Positions 10,181 to 19,349 of a DNA stretch of 64,000 bases are shown piece by piece. Numbering within the stretch: position 1 is the stretch's first letter; each line of letters starts with the position of its first letter. Below the pieces are notes generated by a model, which was given only the letters and a program-made list of their open reading frames with translations, made no database searches and had not been told where the DNA came from. Position numbers and translations under genes: made by a program. This DNA comes from Hyphomicrobiales bacterium (GTDB lineage Bacteria; Pseudomonadota; Alphaproteobacteria; Rhizobiales; Rhizobiaceae): positions 22,122-86,121 of the forward strand of contig UBQW01000017.1 in NCBI GenBank assembly GCA_900467745.1. The letters run 5' to 3'.

Positions 10181-10199
10181 CCCAGCCTCGAAGGCTGGG
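10181..10199 (-). promoter_or_regulatory. Palindrome upstream of the HicB-like gene
   Basis: CCCAGCC (10181-10187) and GGCTGGG (10193-10199) form a perfect 7-bp inverted repeat with a 5-nt centre. It lies 16 bases before the start codon. HicB proteins repress their own promoters through such palindromes, so this is a candidate operator; it could also be an mRNA hairpin. Confidence 0.45.
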
Positions 10200-10240
10200 A
10201 CTGCGTTGATTTGCGTGTCCGCAGAATAGTATCGAAAACG

Positions 10241-10275
10241 AAAAAGGCCATGCGCAATATAATGCGCATGGCCTT
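10241..10275 (-). terminator. Terminator of the fab operon
   Basis: A 13-bp perfect inverted repeat (10244-10256 with 10263-10275, half-site AAGGCCATGCGCA) has a 6-nt loop. Read on the minus strand it is followed by TTTTT (10245-10241), 26 bases after the fabI stop. This is a strong intrinsic terminator. Confidence 0.9.
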
Positions 10276-10300
10276 GCATTCGGTTCTGGCTGGCTGCCGC

Positions 10301-11107
10301 TTACTCGGCGTCCGCCTTGCGCAGCGTATCGAGCGCTGGCATCGAGGTGATGTTGAAGCCGGCGTCGACGAAGTGAATTTCGCCGGTGACGCCTGCCGCC
10401 ATGTCGGAGAGCAGATAAAGCGCCGAGTTGCCGACGTGATCGATCGTCACGGTCTTGCGCAGCGGCGAGTTCTGCTGGTTCCACGACAGGATGGCGCGGG
10501 CGTCTGAAATGCCGGCGCCGGCGAGCGTGCGGATCGGGCCGGCGGAGATCGCGTTGACGCGAATGCCGCGTGGGCCGTAATCAGCCGCCAGGTAGCGCAC
10601 GGAGGCCTCGAGAGCGGCCTTGGCGACGCCCATGACGTTGTAGTTCGGGATGACGCGCGTCGAGCCGTTATAGGTCAGCGTCAGCATCGAGCCGCCTTCG
10701 TTCATCAAAGGCGCCAGTCGCTTGGCGATCTCGGTGAACGAGAAACAGGAGATCACCATCGTGCGGCTGAAATTCTCGCGCGTGGTGTCGGCGTAGAGGC
10801 CCTTGAGCTCGTTCTTGTCGGAGAAGCCAATGGCGTGCACGACGAAGTCGAGCGTGCCCCAGCGTTCCTTGATCGCGTCCACAGTGGCGTCGACGGAAGC
10901 GATGTCCTCGACGTCGCATGGCAGCACGAAGTCGGAGCCAGCTTCGGCGGCAAGCGGCTTGACGCGCTTGCCCAGCGCATCGCCCTGGTAGGTGAAGGCA
11001 AGTTCCGCGCCCTGTGCCGCCAGCGCCTTGGAAATGCCCCAGGCGATGGAGTGGTTGTTCGCGACACCCATGATAAGCCCGCGCTTACCCTGCATGATTC
11101 CCGTCAT
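10301..11107 (-). CDS. fabI: Enoyl-[acyl-carrier-protein] reductase (NADH), FabI
   Basis: FabI reduces trans-2-enoyl-ACP in the last step of fatty acid elongation. The 268-residue protein has the divergent SDR nucleotide motif GVANNHSIAWGI and the catalytic set Tyr146, Tyr156 and Lys163 (Y-x9-Y-x6-K spacing, in NYNVMGVAK). SAGPIRTLAGAGI is the flexible substrate-loop region. It is the last gene of fabA-fabB-fabI and starts 4 bases after fabB. FabI is the target of triclosan-like inhibitors; nothing in the visible motif looks altered. Confidence 0.96.
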   Translation of the reverse strand: MTGIMQGKRGLIMGVANNHSIAWGISKALAAQGAELAFTYQGDALGKRVKPLAAEAGSDFVLPCDVEDIASVDATVDAIKERWGTLDFVVHAIGFSDKNELKGLYADTTRENFSRTMVISCFSFTEIAKRLAPLMNEGGSMLTLTYNGSTRVIPNYNVMGVAKAALEASVRYLAADYGPRGIRVNAISAGPIRTLAGAGISDARAILSWNQQNSPLRKTVTIDHVGNSALYLLSDMAAGVTGEIHFVDAGFNITSMPALDTLRKADAE

Positions 11108-11111
11108 GTTA

Positions 11112-12335
11112 TTATCCGTTGTAGCGCTGGAAGACGAGCGTGGCGTTGGTGCCGCCGAAGCCGAAGGAGTTGGAAAGCGCGATGTCGATCTTGGCGTCGT
11201 CGATGCGCTTGCGCACGATCGGCACGCCGTCGAATTCGGGGTCGAGCTCGGTGATATGAGCGCTTTCGCCGATGAAACCGGCCTGCATCATGAGCAGCGA
11301 GTAGATCGATTCCTGCACGCCGGCGGCGCCGAGCGAGTGGCCGGTCAGCGACTTGGTCGACTGGATGTGCGGGATCTTGTTGCCGAACACTTCGCGGATC
11401 GCGCCGATTTCCTTGCTGTCGCCGACTGGCGTCGAGGTGCCGTGCGTGTTGACGTAGTCGACATCGCCCTTCACCGTCGAGAGCGCCTGGCGCATGCAGC
11501 GGATAGCACCTTCGCCCGACGGAGCGACCATGTCGTAGCCGTCGGAAGTGGCACCGTAGCCGACGATTTCGGCGTAGATCTTGGCGCCGCGGGCCTTGGC
11601 GTGTTCCAGCTCTTCGAGAACCAGAACGCCGGCGCCACCGGCAATCACGAAGCCGTCGCGGGTCGCGTCATAGGCGCGCGAGGCGGTCTCTGGCGTGTCG
11701 TTGTACTTCGAAGACATGGCGCCCATGGCGTCGAACAGGTTCGACATCGTCCAGTCGAGATCCTCGTGGCCGCCGGCGAACATGATGTCCTGCTTGCCCC
11801 ACTGGATCATTTCAGCGGCATTGCCGATGCAATGCGCTGATGTCGAGCAGGCCGACGAGATCGAGTAGTTGACGCCGTGGATCTTGAACCAGGTCGCGAG
11901 CGTGGCGGACGCCGTCGACGACATTGCCTTCGGCACGGCGAACGGGCCGATGCGCTTCGGGCTGTTGTTCTTGATGGTGATCTCGGCGGCTTCGATCAGG
12001 GTGCGGGTCGAGGGACCACCCGAGCCCATGATGATGCCGGTGCGCTCGTTTTCGCTGTAGTCCTTTTCCTCAAGACCGGAATCGGCGAGCGCCTGCTTCA
12101 TCGCGACATGGTTCCACGCACCGCCCTGCGACAGGAAGCGCATGGCGCGACGATCGACCAGATCCGTCGGATCGAGCGAAGGGCGACCCCAGACCTGGCA
12201 CTTGAAGCCGTGCTCGGCGAAATCGTTGGAAAAGGAAATGCCGGACTTGGCATCGCGCAGCGAAGCGGTGACCTCGGCGGCGTCATTGCCGATCGAGGAA
12301 ACGACGCCCAGACCCGTGACAACTACCCGTCTCAT
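11112..12335 (-). CDS. fabB: Beta-ketoacyl-ACP synthase I, FabB
   Basis: This condensing enzyme extends acyl-ACP, including the cis-unsaturated intermediate made by FabA. The 407-residue thiolase-fold protein has nucleophile Cys163 (SACSTSAHC) and the two active-site His in [10 protein letters not shown] and TGHSLGAAG. Its pairing with fabA identifies it as FabB, not FabF. It belongs to the operon fabA-fabB-fabI. Confidence 0.96.
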   Translation of the reverse strand: MRRVVVTGLGVVSSIGNDAAEVTASLRDAKSGISFSNDFAEHGFKCQVWGRPSLDPTDLVDRRAMRFLSQGGAWNHVAMKQALADSGLEEKDYSENERTGIIMGSGGPSTRTLIEAAEITIKNNSPKRIGPFAVPKAMSSTASATLATWFKIHGVNYSISSACSTSAHCIGNAAEMIQWGKQDIMFAGGHEDLDWTMSNLFDAMGAMSSKYNDTPETASRAYDATRDGFVIAGGAGVLVLEELEHAKARGAKIYAEIVGYGATSDGYDMVAPSGEGAIRCMRQALSTVKGDVDYVNTHGTSTPVGDSKEIGAIREVFGNKIPHIQSTKSLTGHSLGAAGVQESIYSLLMMQAGFIGESAHITELDPEFDGVPIVRKRIDDAKIDIALSNSFGFGGTNATLVFQRYNG

Positions 12336-12394
12336 GTGTTTCGACCTTTTCGTTTTTTCTAACTTGGAAAACCGGGCACGGATGCCCGGTGCAA

Positions 12395-12910
12395 TCAGAC
12401 GTCTTTGTCCTTGGACAGGCCGACGCGCAGGTCGGAGGCCTGGTAGATGGTTTCGCCATCGGCCTTCAGCCAGCCGTCGGCGGTGCCGAGCACCAGGCGG
12501 CCGCGCATGACGCGCTTGAAGTCGATGCCGTATTCGAGCAGCTTCGTGGTCGGGCGGATCATGCCCTTGAACTTCACTTCACCGGTCGACAGCGCCATGC
12601 CGCGACCAGGCTCGCCGAGCCAGCCGAGGAAGAAGCCGGTCAGCTGCCACATGCCGTCGAGGCCGAGGCAGCCCGGCATGATCGGGTTGCCCTGGAAGTG
12701 GCAGGGGAAATACCAATCGTCAGGCTTCACATCGTACTCGGCGCGGATATAGCCCTTGTCGAAGGCGCCGCCGGTTTCGGAGATGTCGGTGATGCGGTGA
12801 ACCATGAGCATTGGCGGCAGAGGAAGCTGCGCGTTGCCGGGGCCGAAAAGCTCGCCGCGGCCGCATGCCAGGATTTCCTCATAGTTGAAGCTGGATTGTT
12901 TCGTCGCCAT
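12395..12910 (-). CDS. fabA: 3-hydroxydecanoyl-ACP dehydratase/isomerase, FabA
   Basis: FabA dehydrates 3-hydroxydecanoyl-ACP and isomerises the double bond, committing the chain to unsaturated fatty acids. The 171-residue hot-dog-fold protein has the catalytic His71 in [15 protein letters not shown] and Asp85 in CLGLDGMWQ, matching the His70/Asp84 pair of E. coli. It is the first gene of the fab operon and diverges from irr across a 301-bp region. Confidence 0.97.
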   Translation of the reverse strand: MATKQSSFNYEEILACGRGELFGPGNAQLPLPPMLMVHRITDISETGGAFDKGYIRAEYDVKPDDWYFPCHFQGNPIMPGCLGLDGMWQLTGFFLGWLGEPGRGMALSTGEVKFKGMIRPTTKLLEYGIDFKRVMRGRLVLGTADGWLKADGETIYQASDLRVGLSKDKDV

Positions 12911-13211
12911 GAAAACTCTAATTCCCCCCGCAACTAAGCTGATGGATGTGAACGTTTAATCCAAGTTCGACGGAAAATGAAGCATAAGCATGACTGAGCT
13001 TCACCCACGTCCAAGGACCGGCTGCGCGCCTTATTTGGTGGTCGCATACAGGAAGGCCAAGCCCCCGACCAGCACTAATTACGCGAAAAGCCCGATTTCG
13101 CGGCGCTTTGGCACCTGTTGTCCCCATTGAAACTATTGAAAGCCATTCGTGCAAAAGTTATATGGCTAATAGAAACATGATTGCGAGACGCTAGATTAGC
13201 GGGAGTTGTTG
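12911..13211. promoter_or_regulatory. Divergent fabA/irr control region with irr promoter
   Basis: This 301-bp gap has no gene. For irr a sigma-70-like promoter fits: TTGAAA (13136-13141), 16-bp spacer, TTATAT (13158-13163), about 50 bases before the irr ATG. I did not find a clear ICE-type palindrome nor a confident fabA promoter. GCGAAAAGCCCGATTTCGC, around 13083-13101, is an imperfect palindrome of unknown role. Confidence 0.5.
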
Positions 13212-13631
13212 ATGGCGGCTGAAGCCCCTCTTACCATTGAAGCAAGGTTGCGGGGCGCTGGCCTCAGGCCGACGCGCCAGCGCGTCGCGCTCGGCGACCT
13301 GCTCTTTGCAAAGGGCGATCGCCACCTGACCGTCGAGGAACTGCACGAAGAGGCTGTTGTCGCCGGCGTGCCGGTATCGCTCGCCACCGTCTACAACACG
13401 CTGCATCAGTTCACCGAAGCCGGCATGATCCGCGTTCTCGCGGTCGAAAGCGCCAAGACCTATTTCGACACCAATGTCTCCGATCACCACCACTTCTTCG
13501 TGGAAGGCGACAACGACGTGCTCGATATTCCTGTCAGCAACCTCACCATCGACAATCTGCCGGAGCCGCCGGAGGGCATGGAGATCGCCCATGTCGACGT
13601 GGTGATCCGCCTGCGCCCCAAGCGCTCCTGA
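13212..13631 (+). CDS. irr: Iron response regulator Irr (Fur family)
   Basis: Irr is the rhizobial Fur-family regulator that represses or activates iron and haem genes when iron is low. The 139-residue protein has the Fur winged helix (GLRPTRQRVAL, then PVSLATVYNTLHQFTEAGMI) and the His-rich DHHHFFVEGDNDV motif that binds haem. The N-terminal haem regulatory motif (Cys-Pro) known in Bradyrhizobium Irr is absent, as in Rhizobium Irr. ATG at 13212 follows GGGAG. Adjacency to fabA is a conserved rhizobial arrangement. Confidence 0.93.
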   Translation: MAAEAPLTIEARLRGAGLRPTRQRVALGDLLFAKGDRHLTVEELHEEAVVAGVPVSLATVYNTLHQFTEAGMIRVLAVESAKTYFDTNVSDHHHFFVEGDNDVLDIPVSNLTIDNLPEPPEGMEIAHVDVVIRLRPKRS

Positions 13632-13655
13632 TCAGCACCTGATCCAACTCAATCT

Positions 13656-14291
13656 CTACATCACATCGTCAGGATGCCGCCCGGGCTTTGCCTTGTAGGT
13701 GGGGAACGTCCAGCCGTAGTAAAGCGCCCCGCCGCGCACCGCGAATGCCGCAAGCACGCCCGCGGCCGATGCCGCATAGAGCGGTAGTCCGAACTCATTG
13801 GCACCGGTGAAGATCGCTGCGCCGACAAGTGCGGCGCTGATGTAGATCTCCGGCCTCAGCAGCACCGAGGGCTCGTTGGCGACAAGATCGCGCAACACGC
13901 CGCCGAAGGTTGCCGTCAGCGTGCCGGTGACGATTGCGATGGTCGGCGAGCCGGTGGCGGCCAGCCCCTTGGCCGCACCCATGGCGCAATAGGCCGACAG
14001 CCCGACGGCATCGAGCCAGATCAGCAGCCGGTAGCGCGATTCCACCATATGCGCGGTGAAAAACACCAAAACGCCGGCGGCACAGCAGACCAGGATATAG
14101 GTGGGGTTCAGAACCCAGAAGACCGGCACGCGACCCAGGACGATGTCGCGAACCGTGCCGCCGCCGATGCCTGTGATGACCGCGAAGAACAGGAAGCCGA
14201 TGAGATCGAGCTGCTTGCGCGAGGCGGCAAGCGCGCCCGTTGCCGCAAACAGGGCAACGCCGGCATAGTCGAGATAGACGAATGGCGACAT
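13656..14291 (-). CDS. TRIC/UPF0126 family membrane protein
   Basis: This 211-residue inner-membrane protein has two repeats of the UPF0126 unit, about six to seven transmembrane helices, and the glycine signatures GIGGGTVRDIVLG and TFGGVLRDLVANEP. Prokaryotic TRIC homologues with this fold form trimeric monovalent-cation channels; the role in this organism is unknown. The ATG at 14291 (MSPFVYLDYAG) is preferred to an upstream start because GGAGCACGCG precedes it. Confidence 0.88.
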   Translation of the reverse strand: MSPFVYLDYAGVALFAATGALAASRKQLDLIGFLFFAVITGIGGGTVRDIVLGRVPVFWVLNPTYILVCCAAGVLVFFTAHMVESRYRLLIWLDAVGLSAYCAMGAAKGLAATGSPTIAIVTGTLTATFGGVLRDLVANEPSVLLRPEIYISAALVGAAIFTGANEFGLPLYAASAAGVLAAFAVRGGALYYGWTFPTYKAKPGRHPDDVM

Positions 14292-14405
14292 CGCGTGCTC
14301 CAATGGCGATCTTTCCCTCGAATAATCATGGCCGCAAGGGCGGCGCAAGGCGGATCAGCCAAACTCACGAACCAATGCCGTCCTTATCCGACGAAAAGAG
14401 AACCT

Positions 14406-14888
14406 GTGAAAACGCTGCTGATCGCCTTGAACCTCGTTGCGGCCCTGGCCGTATCTACTGCGGCCTACGCCCAGCAGTCGCTGCTTCCCGATCCTGAGAT
14501 TTACGAGAAGGATCATTTCAAGAAGCAATGCACTGAGGTGGAGTTCGATGACGGCTTCGTCACCCACCAGGACATCAACAATGACGGGCTGGTCGATGTC
14601 GTCGTCAACGAGGGCGAAATGACCTGCGACGGCACTAAGGGCCCGCAGTGCGACGAAGACGGCTGCGTCTACAATTTCTATCTGCAGGTGGCCGAAGGTG
14701 GCTACTTCATGATCGCCACCGCCAAGACCTATGGCTATGATTTCGTGCAGCGCTTCGGCAACAAGGTGCTGGCCATGAAGATGCATCCGCGCTTCTGCGA
14801 CCGCCCCGACGGCGATCCGAAGACAGATCCCTGCGTCATCACCACCCGCGTGCGCGGCACCAAGTTCGTCACCATCTCCAAGAAGTAA
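14406..14888 (+). CDS. Secreted hypothetical protein with EF-hand-like loop
   Basis: This is a 160-residue protein with a clear Sec signal peptide (hydrophobic stretch LLIALNLVAALAV, cleavage likely after AAYA). The mature part has DINNDGLVDVV near residue 60, an acidic loop like EF-hand or dockerin calcium sites. It also has several Cys (CTEVEF, MTCDGTKGPQC, DEDGC, RFCDRP, DPC), suggesting disulfides in the periplasm. The start is a GTG after GAGAACCT. I do not recognise a named family. Confidence 0.7.
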   Translation: MKTLLIALNLVAALAVSTAAYAQQSLLPDPEIYEKDHFKKQCTEVEFDDGFVTHQDINNDGLVDVVVNEGEMTCDGTKGPQCDEDGCVYNFYLQVAEGGYFMIATAKTYGYDFVQRFGNKVLAMKMHPRFCDRPDGDPKTDPCVITTRVRGTKFVTISKK

Positions 14889-14904
14889 CCGAGAACGGCC
14901 GGGC

Positions 14905-15690
14905 TCAGCGCGGATAAAGCTCCGAGGTGCGCCCAGCGAAGTAGTATCCGACGAGGCCGAACCACTCGCGGATCGCGGTTGCCATATTCTGCGCGTTGCG
15001 GCTCGGCTGCGTGAAATCGAGCGCCAGGTGCTCGTGACCGTCTGTCCGGTAGTCCGTCGGCCAGGGCGTCACGTCGATGCCGAGCTTGCGGAAGATCCCG
15101 ACCGAACGCGGCATGTGATAGCCCGAGGTGATCAGCAGGCAGTTGGAAAGCCCCTGGCTCGCCAGCAGGTCCTTGGTGTTGATGGCGTTCTCGAACGTGG
15201 TCCGCGAGGTCGTCTCCTGGACCAGTCGCTCCTTCGCCACGCCGAACATCGGGAAGAACCGCTCCGCCATGACCGCGTCGCCCTCGTAGACACCAGACAT
15301 TGACCCATCGCCGCCCGAGACGAGGATGCGCGACTGCGGATATTTCTGCGCCAATCTCAGCGTCTCGATAAACCGGTCGCCGCCGGCATTCATCTCGATC
15401 CCGTGCCTGGATGTATTGACCTCATTCTCGAAGCCGCCGCCGAGCACGATCATGCAAGTGAGCTCAGCCGGATCCTGCGGCTTGGCGAAGCGATCCTCGA
15501 GCCCTTGCAGGAGATAGTTGCCTGATGTCGTATAGAGCGTGAGGAAGAGCACCAGCGCGGCGCAGGCGGTCGCAAGCAGGCTGATGATGCGAAAGCGGAT
15601 CAACCCCGCGATCAGCGCGACGAGGACAAGCAGGAAAGCCAGCGACAGCGGCTGGCCAAAAATCCAGACGAGTTTCGAGAAGATAAACAC
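14905..15690 (-). CDS. YdcF-family (DUF218) envelope protein
   Basis: The 261-residue protein has two N-terminal membrane segments (about 12-55) and a DUF218 domain (about 78-240) with the blocks MIVLGGGFENE, RILVSGGDG, TTFENAINTKDLL and LLITSGYHMPRS. E. coli members of this group (SanA, ElyC, YdcF) act in envelope integrity or undecaprenyl-phosphate carrier use; the activity here is unproven. GTG start at 15690 with GGGAG upstream. Confidence 0.85.
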   Translation of the reverse strand: MFIFSKLVWIFGQPLSLAFLLVLVALIAGLIRFRIISLLATACAALVLFLTLYTTSGNYLLQGLEDRFAKPQDPAELTCMIVLGGGFENEVNTSRHGIEMNAGGDRFIETLRLAQKYPQSRILVSGGDGSMSGVYEGDAVMAERFFPMFGVAKERLVQETTSRTTFENAINTKDLLASQGLSNCLLITSGYHMPRSVGIFRKLGIDVTPWPTDYRTDGHEHLALDFTQPSRNAQNMATAIREWFGLVGYYFAGRTSELYPR

Positions 15691-15761
15691 GCGGGCGCTC
15701 CCGTTCCTGCATCGGTTCTGGAACGACGTCTAGCTGATTCGCGCTGACGATGGTGCGACGA

Positions 15762-16481
15762 TCACTTCGCGCGCTGGACCGACGCGCGCACGGCAGCCGA
15801 TTGGTTGAACCGCCGCTGCAGCGGCTTCGGGATCAGCAGAGCTGCCAGCGCGATCAACATCGCGAAGGCGGCGACCACCCACAGCGCCGACGCACCCGCA
15901 ACCTGTGTCAGCAGTGCACCGGCTATGGCGCCGAGCAGCATGCCGAGCCAGGGTACGATCTGGATCGTCCAGTCGAGCCGGCGATCCCCGATCAGAAAGC
16001 GGCCGATGCCTCGCCCGAAACGCGACAATGCCCCGGTCACATAGGTGAGCCCGATCGGCAACCCTTCGATATGCTCCACCGCGGCATTCACCATCCCCAT
16101 GGAGGCGACGATCAGGTAGAAGCGGGGGAGCGCAAGGCCGGGCTCGCTCATCAGCGAGGCGCCCGCCAGCATCAGCCCGACGCAGCCAAGCACCACGAAA
16201 ACCCGTCGCTCGGCGAAATGCGCAAGCACGATCCCGGCAGCGTTGCTGAGCACAAAGACGATGATCGCCGCGATCAGAACCGCTGCATGCCCGAAGTTCC
16301 CAGCCCCAAACGAAAGTGCCGCCCGCGTGGTGTTGCCGGTCATGAACGACACGAAGTCACCGCTCAAAACCAACCCGGTCGCATCCGTCATCCCCGCCAA
16401 AAACGAGATTGCCCCCGCGAGTACCAACCCGGTCGCTGTCCGGCGTGTGTGGATGATGCGGCGTCGTCTTTGTCGTGTCAT
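15762..16481 (-). CDS. YoaK-family (DUF1275) membrane protein
   Basis: This 239-residue integral membrane protein has about six helices and the DUF1275 features GAISFLAGMTDATGLVLSG and SFMTGNTTRAA near the N-terminus, then YVTGALSRFGRGIGRFLIG. Function of the family is unknown; transport has been proposed. The ATG at 16481 gives the usual family start. A longer reading to 16568 would add an unlikely charged leader. No clear ribosome site is visible. Confidence 0.83.
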   Translation of the reverse strand: MTRQRRRRIIHTRRTATGLVLAGAISFLAGMTDATGLVLSGDFVSFMTGNTTRAALSFGAGNFGHAAVLIAAIIVFVLSNAAGIVLAHFAERRVFVVLGCVGLMLAGASLMSEPGLALPRFYLIVASMGMVNAAVEHIEGLPIGLTYVTGALSRFGRGIGRFLIGDRRLDWTIQIVPWLGMLLGAIAGALLTQVAGASALWVVAAFAMLIALAALLIPKPLQRRFNQSAAVRASVQRAK

Positions 16482-16729
16482 GGGTGGGGTCCGGGGCGCT
16501 GAAATGGTGCCACGGACCGTGAGCCTCGCGGCGTGAAAAGGGCTGTTTGAAAACTGTCCGCGGAGCATACGCCCGAGAGGGCGGGGAAGGCAATTCGGAC
16601 GAAAAATCTTCTATTGAAATCGATTTTCGTCGCGCAACGCGGACGAGGTAGAAAATTCGTTATTGGTTGCGCGCGGTGTTAACTCAACCCATAATCGCAA
16701 TGTGATCGGGCACACCAGGTGGATTGCGA

Positions 16730-17515
16730 ATGTACCTTTGCTTTATCGATGAAAGCGGGACTCCTCCGTCGAAACCCAATGAAAGCCAGCCCTACTTCAC
16801 ATTGGGTGCGGTCGTTATCAGAGATGAAGATTGGCACGATATTGCTAAAGTTGTTCGAGGGTTCTGCACCAGGCACGGTTTGAGGGGAGAACTTAAGTGG
16901 CGTTACTTTTCTCCACATAACGCGTCATCGGACAATCCAATGTTGAACAAGAGCGCCGAACAGCGAAAAGCGCTGAGCTTGGAGTTGGCCGGAATCATTT
17001 CGAAGAGCCCGCTCACGGTAATCGTCTGCGTCACCGACATCGGCGCGGCCTTCGATTATGCATCGGTATCAAATCAGCGGGAGCTTTATCACTTTGCGTA
17101 TAAGCCACTGACGGAGAGGTTTCAGTACTTTCTGCAGGACCGGAAGAGCGTTGGCATAATTATCGCGGATCATAGAGGCCGGGACGACGACCGTCTTCTG
17201 AGAGCGCATCACGACACGTTGATAGCGAAACCGGGAAATACCGTCTCGGGGTATGATCGGTTGATCGAGGGACTGCTCCTACAAGATTCCTGCCACTCGA
17301 TTGGCATCCAGCTGGCTGACTTCGTCGCCGGAGCAATTCATCGCGCGTACTCAACAAAGGATGGTGACCTAGCCAAGATCCTAAAGCCTCGCATAAGGGC
17401 AAAGAAAGACGGATCCGTTTTAGGGCACGGCATCGTGCACCACCCACGTGATCGTTTCAGGGTTGGACTTGAAAGAAAGTGGACGCCGGGCGAGACCGTA
17501 GTCTCGACGCCATAG
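16730..17515 (+). CDS. DUF3800 domain protein, likely acquired
   Basis: The 261-residue protein starts MYLCFIDESGTPP, the hallmark FIDESG acidic motif of DUF3800. It later has IIIADHRGRDDDRL and a C-terminal QLADFVAGAIHRAY motif, so conserved Asp/Glu residues occur as in RNase H-like nucleases. DUF3800 proteins have no proven general activity, but often occur in mobile or defence-related islands. Local GC is visibly lower than in neighbours, and 222 bp of non-coding DNA separate the gene from the 3' end of tRNA-Ala. ATG at 16730 (AGGTGG upstream) is the best start. Confidence 0.85.
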   Translation: MYLCFIDESGTPPSKPNESQPYFTLGAVVIRDEDWHDIAKVVRGFCTRHGLRGELKWRYFSPHNASSDNPMLNKSAEQRKALSLELAGIISKSPLTVIVCVTDIGAAFDYASVSNQRELYHFAYKPLTERFQYFLQDRKSVGIIIADHRGRDDDRLLRAHHDTLIAKPGNTVSGYDRLIEGLLLQDSCHSIGIQLADFVAGAIHRAYSTKDGDLAKILKPRIRAKKDGSVLGHGIVHHPRDRFRVGLERKWTPGETVVSTP

Positions 17516-17737
17516 ATGTCAGGCTCCCGAGCGCATGGACACATATAGCTGTTGGAAAAGAAATCCTCAAGGAATCGCATTCCAAAGTAGGCGCGCAGCC
17601 AATCGCATAGTGAATCAATATTCTTCGTAACGCCTAACCGTTGCTCGGTGGGTCGATCCGGAGGCCAAGTAGCAACCCTTGTTGTCGAGCGTAGCCGGCT
17701 GCAAGGTGGAACTACCGTGAGATATAGAAGAAAAACT
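17516..17737. other. Non-coding stretch between DUF3800 gene and tRNA-Ala
   Basis: This 222-bp, relatively AT-rich stretch shows no convincing ORF, no integrase remnant and no copy of the tRNA 3' end. It may be the edge of a small inserted segment. Confidence 0.4.
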
Positions 17738-17813
<76 letters not shown>

Positions 17814-17915
17814 ATCAGGGTGGACCGGTTTGTGCCGGGCCTGGGATGCTTCGCGAAGCGCTTGTCCTCGGGAAGTGGCGGCTTAATACGTGCGGTTTTC
17901 GCAGATGGCAAGCCT

Positions 17916-17954
17916 AAAAAATCGGCCCGGTGAATTTTTCTCGCCCGGGCCGAT
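17916..17954 (-). terminator. Terminator of the FYDLN-acid gene
   Basis: ATCGGCCCGG (17921-17930) and CCGGGCCGAT (17945-17954) form a perfect 10-bp stem. On the minus strand it ends in a T run (the A-rich stretch at 17916-17920 on plus), 12 bases after the stop. Confidence 0.88.
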
Positions 17955-17966
17955 CCTTGTTCGAAA

Positions 17967-18359
17967 TCAGACGTCTTCTTCGTCGCCGGTCACGCCGATG
18001 ATGTCGCTCATGTCGTCATCGTCGTCGTCTTCGTCGGCTTCCAGGAAGGTATCGTCGTCGTCATCGCCTTCGATTTCGACGTCATCGTCGCCCATGTCAG
18101 GGATGTCGTCGCCGGATGCATCGCCGTCTGCGTCTTCGAGCGAGACCAGTTCGACTTCCGTGCTTTCGGTATCGACTTCGGCCACTTCTTCCTCTTCCTG
18201 CGCGGCTTCAGCAGCGGCTGCAGCCGAGCTTTCGACGAAGAAGGAGAGCGGGTAGGTCTTGCCCGTGTAAGGAGAAACGATCGGGTTCCGGTTCAGGTCG
18301 TAGAATTTCTTGCCGGTTTCCGGATCGGTACGCTTGGTTCCAAGTTCAGCTTTCGCCAC
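17967..18359 (-). CDS. TIGR02300-family (FYDLN-acid) protein
   Basis: This 130-residue protein has the N-terminal block AELGTKRTDPETGKKFYDLN followed by NPIVSPYTGKTYPLSFF, and a very acidic Asp/Glu tail. This matches the alphaproteobacterial FYDLN-acid family of unknown function. GTG at 18359 (reading MAKAELGTKR) is chosen because the family begins there; the 49 codons upstream include the promoter. The tail of Asp runs may bind cations or basic partners. Confidence 0.9.
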   Translation of the reverse strand: MAKAELGTKRTDPETGKKFYDLNRNPIVSPYTGKTYPLSFFVESSAAAAAEAAQEEEEVAEVDTESTEVELVSLEDADGDASGDDIPDMGDDDVEIEGDDDDDTFLEADEDDDDDDMSDIIGVTGDEEDV

Positions 18360-18449
18360 TGTTGAGCCTCGTGATCGTGAGAATGGCCGAACCTGAGTTC
18401 GGCAAATGCCGTTGAAACCGGCGTTCTGTTCGGAATTTATAAGCCGGTC

Positions 18450-18478
18450 CCCATAATCGTTGCGGGCCGCCATGTCAA
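18450..18478 (-). promoter_or_regulatory. Sigma-70 promoter of the FYDLN-acid gene
   Basis: On the minus strand TTGACA (18478-18473), a 17-bp spacer and TATGGG (18455-18450) form a good promoter, giving an untranslated leader of about 85 bases. Confidence 0.65.
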
Positions 18479-18627
18479 AGCCTAACTTCATGTGCCGCCA
18501 CCGCAAGCGCGCGCCCTGGGCGGCAGATGCGGCAGATGACCGGGCCGACGCTTTGTGCTAGTGAGCCGCGAATACTCGATGGGCAACGTGACGCCGGCAG
18601 GTTCCGGCGGCAAGACGGATGGGCGAC

Positions 18628-19281
18628 ATGTATCAGCCACCGCATTTCAGGGAAGACGATCTCGGCGTCCAGCACGCGCTGATCAGGGCGCATCCGCTCG
18701 GCCTTTTGATCACGACCGGCGCCTCCGGCCTGATGGCCAATTCCGTGCCTTTTCTTCTCGATGCGGCGGCGTCCGAGAAGGGAACGCTTCGGCTGCATCT
18801 GGCCAAGGCCAATCCGCAATGGCGCGATCTCCAAGATGGCGCCGAGCTGCTTTCTGTCTTCCAGGGCGCCGACAGCTATGTCACGCCCTCCTGGTACGAG
18901 ACCAAGCGCGAGACCGGCAAGGTGGTGCCGACCTGGAACTACGCCGTGGTGCAGGCGCGCGGCACCGCCCGCGTCATCGACGACGCCGATTGGCTGCTCG
19001 CGCAGATTACCGCGCTGACGACGCAACACGAGACGCCGCGTGAAAAGCCATGGGCCGTCAGCGATGCGCCGGAGGCTTATGTGAAGGCGCAGATGAAGGG
19101 CATCGTCGGCGTCGAGATCGAGATCACCGCCATCGAGGGCAAGTGGAAGGTCAGTCAGAACCGGTCGATCGCCGACCGCGAAGGTGTGGCGGCACGGCTC
19201 GGCGAAACGGCGGGCCAGGACGAGATGACCGATCTCGTGCGCCGCTATGGCGGCTTGCCAGAAGCGGGCGAAGAGAATTGA
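18628..19281 (+). CDS. PaiB-like FMN-binding negative transcriptional regulator
   Basis: The 217-residue protein has the PaiB family pattern: MYQPPHFREDD start, AHPLGLLITTG, GADSYVTPSWYETKRETGKVVPTWNY and QMKGIVGVEIEITAIEGKWKVSQNR. This is a split-barrel flavin-binding fold. Bacillus PaiB represses sporulation and protease genes, but most homologues have no proven role. ATG at 18628 fits the family start; another lies at 18619. It occupies the place before cmk where many Rhizobiaceae have aroA. Confidence 0.87.
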   Translation: MYQPPHFREDDLGVQHALIRAHPLGLLITTGASGLMANSVPFLLDAAASEKGTLRLHLAKANPQWRDLQDGAELLSVFQGADSYVTPSWYETKRETGKVVPTWNYAVVQARGTARVIDDADWLLAQITALTTQHETPREKPWAVSDAPEAYVKAQMKGIVGVEIEITAIEGKWKVSQNRSIADREGVAARLGETAGQDEMTDLVRRYGGLPEAGEEN

Positions 19282-19349
19282 GACACCGGCCGAGCGAGAT
19301 CGGCCGACAGCAATGCCCTTAGAATATCGGGCGGGATAGAAAGACGAGC

